A DNA stretch of 39,202 nt. Origin: Candidatus Anammoximicrobium sp. (GTDB lineage Bacteria > Planctomycetota > Planctomycetia > Pirellulales > Pirellulaceae). The DNA lies in NCBI GenBank assembly GCA_012515235.1, contig JAAYYU010000415.1, positions 1 through 39,202 of the forward strand. Direction: 5' to 3'. The position numbers and the translations under genes were made by a program. Positions 34,072 through 39,202 of this stretch are shown piece by piece. The notes below the pieces were generated by a model. The model saw only the letters and a program-made list of their open reading frames with translations, searched no databases and was not told the DNA's origin. Each line of letters starts with the position of its first letter. Within the stretch, counting starts at the first letter, position 1.

Positions 34072-34788
34072 CTACCGGGCAGCGCCTCGTCTGCCGCCGC
34101 GAGTGACCGACTGCTGACTGACCGGCGGATAGCACAGCAGGCCCCAGTCTTCGTCGGCGCCGTGGTCGATCCAGACCAGCAGCATCGCCGGCATCAACCA
34201 GCGCATCAGCGTCGTACAGTGCTTGAGCGCCGTACGGTTCAGCCGGCTGCCAAACGTGGCGGCGCCGTGAACGAGTTGGCAGCGGAGTTGATACACCCGT
34301 TCGACGGTTTGATCGAGGATCGTACCCCAGCGGCTTTCCGCGTACCACGTGTCGGCGCGGTGACGCGTCTGCCGAGCCCGACCGGCGTTTTCTTCTCCCG
34401 GATCATTCCAGAAATAGCGGCTCAGATAGGCGTTTCCCAGGATGGCCAGCACCAGCCGCCGGTTCTCCTGGAGCAACGCGATGAGATGTCCCGATGCATC
34501 CAGTTCCAGCATCCGGCTCAGGAACACTTGCCAACTGGGCCGGTCGCCAACCGGTTCGTGAAGGTTCAGGTCCCACTGGCCGTACAACGCATTGAACGCG
34601 ATCCATTGGTGAAGCAGGATCTGGTCGGCCTGACGTTCGGGGTCCAGTCGCTCCGCCTGCTCCAGCCAACTGCACGCCCGATGAAAACGGATCGACGTGG
34701 GGTGGCTGTCCCGCCGGTTGTCCAACCGCGCCTTGTGCGGTTCCCACCGCTCGCGAAGTTCCCGCACGGTCAGTGGCGCAGCAGTCAT
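34072..34788 (-). CDS. HEPN-like domain protein
   Basis: A 238-residue soluble, Arg- and Trp-rich helical protein. The C-terminal half contains the HEPN signature: Arg169-Cys-Gln-Leu-Val-His174 (R-x4-H) in YQLRCQLVHGAATFGS, followed by LNRTALKHCTTLMRWLMP and the WGLLCYPPV end I associate with a family of bacterial HEPN proteins of this length. HEPN domains are often RNA-cleaving toxins or RNases, but many are structural, and no antitoxin gene (MNT or other) adjoins this one. The ribosome site is weak (GGGGCTGCG). It follows the DUF4091 gene on the same strand by 223 bases. A 12-base gap separates it from a possible LRR remnant on the other strand. Confidence 0.6.
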   Translation of the reverse strand: MTAAPLTVRELRERWEPHKARLDNRRDSHPTSIRFHRACSWLEQAERLDPERQADQILLHQWIAFNALYGQWDLNLHEPVGDRPSWQVFLSRMLELDASGHLIALLQENRRLVLAILGNAYLSRYFWNDPGEENAGRARQTRHRADTWYAESRWGTILDQTVERVYQLRCQLVHGAATFGSRLNRTALKHCTTLMRWLMPAMLLVWIDHGADEDWGLLCYPPVSQQSVTRGGRRGAAR

Positions 34789-34799
34789 CGCAGCCCCCG

Positions 34800-35060
34800 A
34801 TGTCGCAAACCGTCCAAGATGGCGAGAAGCCCGGCGGCGGTCCCCTGCGCGTGCGCAACCTCTCGAAGGCCGTTGTCGGAGACGCCGGTTTCCTTTCCAA
34901 GAACGTCACCGAGCAGTCTGTCAGCGCCCTGGGCCGGATGACCGACCTGCGGACGCTGGGCGTCGGCGGATCGGGATTCTCGCCAAACTACCGAAAGACC
35001 CCGGCGGTCGAGCGGTGGAACGCGTTGCTGCCAAACTGTCTTGTTGACTGCGAAGATTGA
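34800..35060 (+). pseudogene. Possible leucine-rich-repeat remnant
   Basis: An 86-residue frame whose second half (TEQSVSALGRMTDLRTLGVG, then ERWNALLPNCLVDCED) reads like one planctomycete-type leucine-rich repeat followed by the terminal ALPNC cap common in that family. Nothing upstream supplies the rest of an LRR protein, and it starts only 11 bases from a divergent start codon with no room for two promoters. I read it as the 3' end of a lost LRR gene. It could also be a chance frame in high-GC DNA. Confidence 0.35.
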
Positions 35061-35068
35061 CAGGTAGG

Positions 35069-36403
35069 TCATGTTTGCTGCTGCAGGAACCGGATCAACT
35101 GCCGGCTCACTTCCTCCGGTTGCTCCTGTTGGACCCAGTGTCCGGCACCCTCCACCAAATGGCAGTCCGACATGCGAGTGCAGGCACTCGTCTGCATTCG
35201 CTCCAGGGCCCCAGGCCGCTGGTAGATTCCCCAGTCGCTTTTCCCGGCGATGAAACAGGACGGCACGTCAATCGTGCGGCCGGAGAAGATTTCGAGTTCG
35301 GCGTTGAACTTGCCGGTGGTCGCACAGCGGTACCATTGCAGGCCGCCTTGGAATCCGGTCCGGCGAAACTCCTCGCTGTACACCCGCAACTCGTCGTCCG
35401 GAAGCCATTTGCAGGCGGCGATCTCCGCCGCGGACGGCATCATCGGGGCGACCGTCTCGGCCATGCCCAGGTCGCGGTCCATGATGTAGTAGGTCGGAAG
35501 CTTGGCCAACTCCTCGGCGGTCCAGGACTTGAGCGGGAAGGGCTTGTTCTGCTTCCAGTCGGCACTCTTGTAGCGGTAATAGGCGCGGAGAAAGGCGTGG
35601 ATGCCCTGCGGACAGTTGCGCATGTTGCCGTCGGCCTCGCGCGTCGAGTAGTACCACTGGTAATGCTTGCGGGGCCGGGCCAGCGAGGCCAAATCGTCGT
35701 GGATGCCGGCGCCGGGCCGGGCCGCCGCGGGGGCTTGTTTCGGTGGTTGGTTCGCCGTGTTGAAGGGCAGATTGGGTGGGCCGGCAAACGGGGCGCTCAT
35801 CAACACCACGGAACGAAACACGTCCGGCCGTACGAGCGCGCACCAGGCTGCCACAGGCGAACCGAAATCGTGACCGACCACGGCGGCGACCGAGCGGTGG
35901 CCGAAGGCCGAGACCAATCCCAACGCATCCCGCACCAGGTTCAGAAAGCGGAACGAGCCGAGGTCGCCGTTGTAGTCGCCGTCCCAGCCAGTCGTGCGGC
36001 CGTAACCGCGTTGGTCCGGGGCGATCACGTGGTAGCCCGCCGCGGCGAGCGGTTGCATGACCTTTCGCCAGCTGTACGCCAGTTCCGGGAAGCCGTGCAA
36101 AAGCAGGACGCAGGGCCGGCCCTGGCCATCGAATCCGGCTTCCAGCACGTGTACCTTCAGGCCGTTGATGCCGTGGACGAAGCGGGAGCGGAGCCCGGTC
36201 GGCAAAACCCCCGGATCGTAGCCCACCGAGACCGCCTGCTCGATCGCCTTTGCCGCGCTGGCCGACTGCAACGCCCGGCCGGAGACGGTTGGGCTGAGTG
36301 CCCCCTCCGCGCAGCGAGCCTTGGCGGGCAACCCGGCAGACGCTGCGGCGGCAACAACGCCTCCGATGATTTGACGGCGAGTGAGTTGCCTGTGTGCGAA
36401 CAT
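35069..36403 (-). CDS. Tat-exported epoxide-hydrolase-like alpha/beta hydrolase
   Basis: A 444-residue protein. ATG 36403 has GAGGA about eight bases upstream and opens a twin-arginine-like signal (HRQLTRRQIIGGVVAAAASAG). The hydrolase has the features of epoxide hydrolases and dehalogenases, not esterases: oxyanion motif HGFPE (103-107), nucleophile Asp179 in GHDFGS, acid candidate in FIAGKSDWG, and His in GAGHWVQQEQPEE at the end. The cap domain (about 250-330, TRRADGNMRNC-like region and KSWTAEELAKL) is longer than usual. Hydrolysis of an epoxide or a halogenated or other ester-like compound is the family expectation; the substrate is unknown. It diverges from the Gfo/Idh/MocA gene. Confidence 0.8.
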   Translation of the reverse strand: MFAHRQLTRRQIIGGVVAAAASAGLPAKARCAEGALSPTVSGRALQSASAAKAIEQAVSVGYDPGVLPTGLRSRFVHGINGLKVHVLEAGFDGQGRPCVLLLHGFPELAYSWRKVMQPLAAAGYHVIAPDQRGYGRTTGWDGDYNGDLGSFRFLNLVRDALGLVSAFGHRSVAAVVGHDFGSPVAAWCALVRPDVFRSVVLMSAPFAGPPNLPFNTANQPPKQAPAAARPGAGIHDDLASLARPRKHYQWYYSTREADGNMRNCPQGIHAFLRAYYRYKSADWKQNKPFPLKSWTAEELAKLPTYYIMDRDLGMAETVAPMMPSAAEIAACKWLPDDELRVYSEEFRRTGFQGGLQWYRCATTGKFNAELEIFSGRTIDVPSCFIAGKSDWGIYQRPGALERMQTSACTRMSDCHLVEGAGHWVQQEQPEEVSRQLIRFLQQQT

Positions 36404-36625
36404 GACAGAGTCCTCGGTTGTCGGATGCCTGAGTGCGGCGGCGATGCCCCAGGCCTCTGGAGACTGTTGCGAGTTGCTCTCGCGCCGCAAGCACAACGCC
36501 AGTCGACAAACAGCACCGAGGCATTCTACCGTCGCTGATGCCGGCTGTCAGCCGGGCGGAAGCGTCCCCAGCTTGCCAGCGGCGCCGCTCGGACGGTACG
36601 ATATCCCGTACTCAGGAGCCAAACG

Positions 36626-38137
36626 ATGAGACAAACAACGCGCAGAAGTTTCTTGAAGCGTTCGGTGGTGGGAAGCCTGGCCTTGACGCTGCCAGGCTGG
36701 AGTGCGGTCAGGGGCCTCGTACGAGCCGCCGGACCGAATGACCAAATCCGCATCGCCGTTGTGGGACTTGGCGGAATCGAGATCGTCGGCGGTGTCGGCG
36801 GGCGAGGACGTCAACTGGTCCGCCACCTGCAAAAGGTCCCCGGCGTGACGGTCGCCGCGCTGTGCGATGTCGATCAAGCGGTCCTGGAGCACGAACGGCA
36901 GCCATTCCAAGCTCGGCGCGAACCCGTCGCCACCTACACCGACGTGCGTCGCTTGCTGGACGACAAGAGCATCGACGCCGTGGCCATCGCCACTCCCAAC
37001 CATTGGCATGCCTTGGCGACGATCTGGGCCTGCCAGGCCGGCAAGGACGTGTACGTCGAAAAGCCCTTCTCGTACAACATCTGGGAAGGCCGCCAGATGG
37101 TCGCCGCGGCCCGCAAATACGGCCGCGTGGTGCAGGTCGGAACCCAAAGCCGTTCCAGCGAAGTTCTGCGTCAAGCATTCGACTATCTTCGCCGCGGCGA
37201 AATCGGGACGATCCGCTGTGCCCACGCCATCGTCTACCGGGCGCGGGAGGGCATCGGCAAGGCCGACTCGCCCTTGACGCCGCCGGCGACGGTTGATTAC
37301 GACTTGTGGTGCGGCCCGGCTCCCCAGACCCCGCTGACCCGCAGGCAGTTGCACTACGAGTGGCACTGGTTCTGGGCAACGGGAAACGGTGAAATCGGCA
37401 ACAACGGGGCGCACTACCTCGACATCGGCCGCTGGGCGCTGGGCCAGGACAGGCCGCCGCCGAGGGCAATCAGTCTGGGGGGCAGATTCTCCTTCCAAGA
37501 CGCCGGCGAGACCCCGAACACCCAGATCGCGCTGCTGGACTACCAGCCCGCCCCGCTGCTGTGCGAAGTCCGCGCGTTGAAGGCCCCCCAGGGCCCGGAC
37601 ACGCTGGGCAAGTTCCGCAATCTCGGCCAAGGCGTGGTGATCGACTGCGACGGCGGCTACTTTGCCGGCAACTCCACCAGCGGCGCCGTGTTCGACAAGC
37701 AAGACCGCGCGATGAAGGAGTTCGTCGGCAACGGCAAACGCCGTGCCCCGGAGCCGTCCCCTGCCCATGTGGCCAACTGGGTGGCCGCGATCCGCAGTCG
37801 CAAAACGGATGAACTGAATGCCGAAGCTCGCGAAGGACACCTCTCCGCCGCCTGCTCGCACATGGCCAATGTCTCTTACCGCCTCGGCCGGCAGTTGCCG
37901 CCCGCGGCAATCCAAGAGACGATCCGGGGCAACCGCGATCTGGCGGACGCCTTCGAACGCTGCCGCGAACACTTGCAGGCCAACGGCGTCGACCTGGCCA
38001 CCGCACAAGCCGTCGGCGGGCCCTGGGTGAGCTTGGATCCCGCCGAGGAACGTTTCGTCGGCGAATTGGCCGACCAAGCGAACCAGGTCTGCCAGCGAGT
38101 CTACCGTCCGCCGTTCGTCGTGCCGGAGGTGTCCTGA
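36626..38137 (+). CDS. Tat-exported Gfo/Idh/MocA family oxidoreductase
   Basis: A 503-residue protein starting at ATG 36626 (AGGAG upstream), with a twin-arginine signal (TTRRSFLKRSVVGSLALTL). The Rossmann domain reads IRIAVVGLGG, then an insertion (IEIVGG) before VGGRGRQL, so the dinucleotide-binding loop is longer than the normal GxGxxG. CDVD, IATPNHWHA and VYVEKPFSYN (catalytic Lys146 in the EKP motif) follow. The C-terminal sheet includes YEWHWFWATGNGEIGNNGAHYLDIGRWAL, with His residues expected in the active site of the exported planctomycete members. NAD(P)-dependent oxidation or rearrangement of a sugar is the family role. These exported forms carry their cofactor through the Tat system, which is inference. 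It converges with the C_GCAxxG lipoprotein gene. Confidence 0.85.
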   Translation: MRQTTRRSFLKRSVVGSLALTLPGWSAVRGLVRAAGPNDQIRIAVVGLGGIEIVGGVGGRGRQLVRHLQKVPGVTVAALCDVDQAVLEHERQPFQARREPVATYTDVRRLLDDKSIDAVAIATPNHWHALATIWACQAGKDVYVEKPFSYNIWEGRQMVAAARKYGRVVQVGTQSRSSEVLRQAFDYLRRGEIGTIRCAHAIVYRAREGIGKADSPLTPPATVDYDLWCGPAPQTPLTRRQLHYEWHWFWATGNGEIGNNGAHYLDIGRWALGQDRPPPRAISLGGRFSFQDAGETPNTQIALLDYQPAPLLCEVRALKAPQGPDTLGKFRNLGQGVVIDCDGGYFAGNSTSGAVFDKQDRAMKEFVGNGKRRAPEPSPAHVANWVAAIRSRKTDELNAEAREGHLSAACSHMANVSYRLGRQLPPAAIQETIRGNRDLADAFERCREHLQANGVDLATAQAVGGPWVSLDPAEERFVGELADQANQVCQRVYRPPFVVPEVS

Positions 38138-38186
38138 GACGCTGACCGTGACGCCCGCGCCGACCGTCCCCGGTTCGCGCACGAGT

Positions 38187-39050
38187 CTACGGATGCGTGC
38201 GATCGAACTGATGGCAACGGACACAACTCATCCTGGCCGACGAGTCGCCCTGACCGCCCTTGCCGTGGCACTCGATACAGGCGTGGTTCGCATCCGTCAA
38301 ATCCAGAAAGTCCGCCGGTCCCTCCGCGCCTGCGTTCAGCAATTCGACTAGCCTCATGGCGCAGTCGGCCGAAAGCCGGCGGCAACGCTCGCGGCGTTCC
38401 TTGCCAAACGCGTCGTGGCCCGTGGACTTGCACCACTCGCTGACCGACACGTGACACAAAACGGAACCCGCCACTCCCACACCAACCTCGTCCGCGACGG
38501 GGCCGGGCACGAATCGCGGAAGCCGCGAAGATTCGTACCACAGAAAGAGGTCGGAAATCAACTCGTCCCGCAGTTTGTCGTGCTGTTCCCTGTGGAATAG
38601 ACCGATCAACGCCGCACAGCCGTTTAACGCTCCGCAGACCGATCCCCAGCCGCCGATCCCCGTCGCGCCGTACCGCATCATTTCTAGCGGGAACGAGCGA
38701 AACGGCTCGCCTGCCTTCTCCGCCAACTGCGAGATGACGCTGCCAAACACGGCGTACATGCAACTGCCATGGGGATACAACTCATACGCGACCTGACCGA
38801 CCGTGTCAGGATCCAGCGGTTGGTAGCTCCACCTGCCCACCAAGCCTGACACGGGGTCCGCAACTCCAGCGGAAACCGGGGCCCCCGCACTCGCCGGCGC
38901 AGACCGCTCGGCCGCCGGGACCGATTCACCGCCTTTTCCCACCGAACGGACCGATTCGCCGAGGATTGGTTCGCCACAACCGCTCAACAGACCGGCACTG
39001 CCCAGCACTCCCAAAGAAGCCAAAACATCGCGTCGATTCCAAGTCTGCAT
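38187..39050 (-). CDS. C_GCAxxG_C_C/split-Soret-cytochrome-like Tat lipoprotein with two haem motifs
   Basis: A 287-residue protein starting at ATG 39050. The N-terminus combines a twin-arginine pair (NRRDVLASLG) with a lipobox (LLSGC, Cys25), so it is probably a folded, exported lipoprotein. A linker rich in Ala, Pro and Ser (30-70) leads to a domain with C97-MYAVFGS and GWGSVC139-GALNGC145-AALIGL, the pattern of the C_GCAxxG_C_C family. Further cysteines are at 199, 207, 223 and 230. At the end are two CxxCH haem-attachment motifs, C258IECH262 and C276VRCH280. The combination is that of split-Soret cytochrome c, so an electron-transfer or redox role is likely. The gene lies 76 bases downstream of the tRNA-Arg gene on the same strand. 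Confidence 0.8.
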   Translation of the reverse strand: MQTWNRRDVLASLGVLGSAGLLSGCGEPILGESVRSVGKGGESVPAAERSAPASAGAPVSAGVADPVSGLVGRWSYQPLDPDTVGQVAYELYPHGSCMYAVFGSVISQLAEKAGEPFRSFPLEMMRYGATGIGGWGSVCGALNGCAALIGLFHREQHDKLRDELISDLFLWYESSRLPRFVPGPVADEVGVGVAGSVLCHVSVSEWCKSTGHDAFGKERRERCRRLSADCAMRLVELLNAGAEGPADFLDLTDANHACIECHGKGGQGDSSARMSCVRCHQFDRTHP

Positions 39051-39126
39051 GATTGCGTTTCCAGATCGCCCGCTGTGCCCCACCCCCGCTCACGAACTCA
39101 AGTGCTTGGGCGGAACTTGTACTCAG

Positions 39127-39199
<73 letters not shown>

Positions 39200-39202
39200 A
39201 AA

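Noticed and set aside
34785..35072. A 95-codon minus-strand frame between the HEPN-like and epoxide-hydrolase-like genes
   Set aside because: It has no ribosome site or motif, and the opposite strand reads more like an LRR end, so I gave the low-confidence call to the plus strand.

Overview
The window looks like a chromosomal piece of a high-GC planctomycete, probably Pirellulales-like. This is an inference from gene content and style: most genes encode exported proteins with twin-arginine or Sec signals, and the families (Cys-type sulfatase, DUF4091/GH123-like protein, neutral-ceramidase-like proteins, Tat-exported Gfo/Idh/MocA oxidoreductase, acetyl-xylan-esterase-like hydrolases, PQQ-type propellers, PL26-like lyase) are typical of that phylum's carbohydrate-degrading repertoire. 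No phage, plasmid, CRISPR, rRNA or transposase gene was found. Genes are mostly single units or pairs on alternating strands, and GC-rich hairpin repeats sit between them.

Layout. 1-8.6 kb: a nested inverted-hairpin repeat, a 1250-residue PL26/YetA-like exported lyase, a convergent 867-residue exported protein with an alpha/alpha-toroid-like C-terminus, then a divergent Tat-exported alpha/beta hydrolase followed two bases later by a two-CBS-domain protein. 8.9-13.6 kb: housekeeping-type genes, namely an MFS transporter, a Bax-inhibitor-1 family membrane protein and a Upf1-like SF1 helicase, with a 92-bp inverted-repeat-bounded element between the last two. 13.8-15.3 kb: a lower-GC minus-strand pair, a Tat-exported NodB-like protein preceded by a 53-residue secreted small ORF. 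15.6-19.1 kb (minus): a PhnP-like metallo-hydrolase, a large metallophosphoesterase, and a translationally coupled pair of a 66-residue protein and a hydrogenase maturation protease, the pair having its own good promoter.

19.2-28.2 kb (plus): a decayed GH5 cellulase remnant, an exported PQQ-type propeller with a methyltransferase-like domain spliced into it, a neutral-ceramidase-like protein, a PD40/TolB-type propeller, and a double alpha/beta hydrolase whose second copy has lost its nucleophile serine. 28.5-36.4 kb: a second ceramidase-like protein (minus), an iduronate-2-sulfatase-like sulfatase (plus), a DUF4091 protein (minus), a HEPN-like protein (minus) with a possible leucine-rich-repeat remnant next to it, and an epoxide-hydrolase-like Tat protein (minus). 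36.6-39.2 kb: a Tat-exported Gfo/Idh/MocA oxidoreductase (plus), a lipoprotein joining a C_GCAxxG_C_C domain to two CxxCH haem motifs (minus), and tRNA-Arg(CCT) (minus).

How it fits together. The exported lyase, toroid protein, esterases, sulfatase, deacetylase-like protein, GH123-like protein and oxidoreductase would suit stepwise breakdown of decorated, possibly sulfated or acetylated, polysaccharide outside the cytoplasm. They are dispersed units, not one regulated operon; no SusC/D pair or sensor is present. The less ordinary items are the propeller-methyltransferase fusion, the hydrogenase protease with no hydrogenase nearby, the multi-Cys two-haem lipoprotein, the lower-GC cassette, the GH5 remnant and a small family of covarying hairpin repeats.
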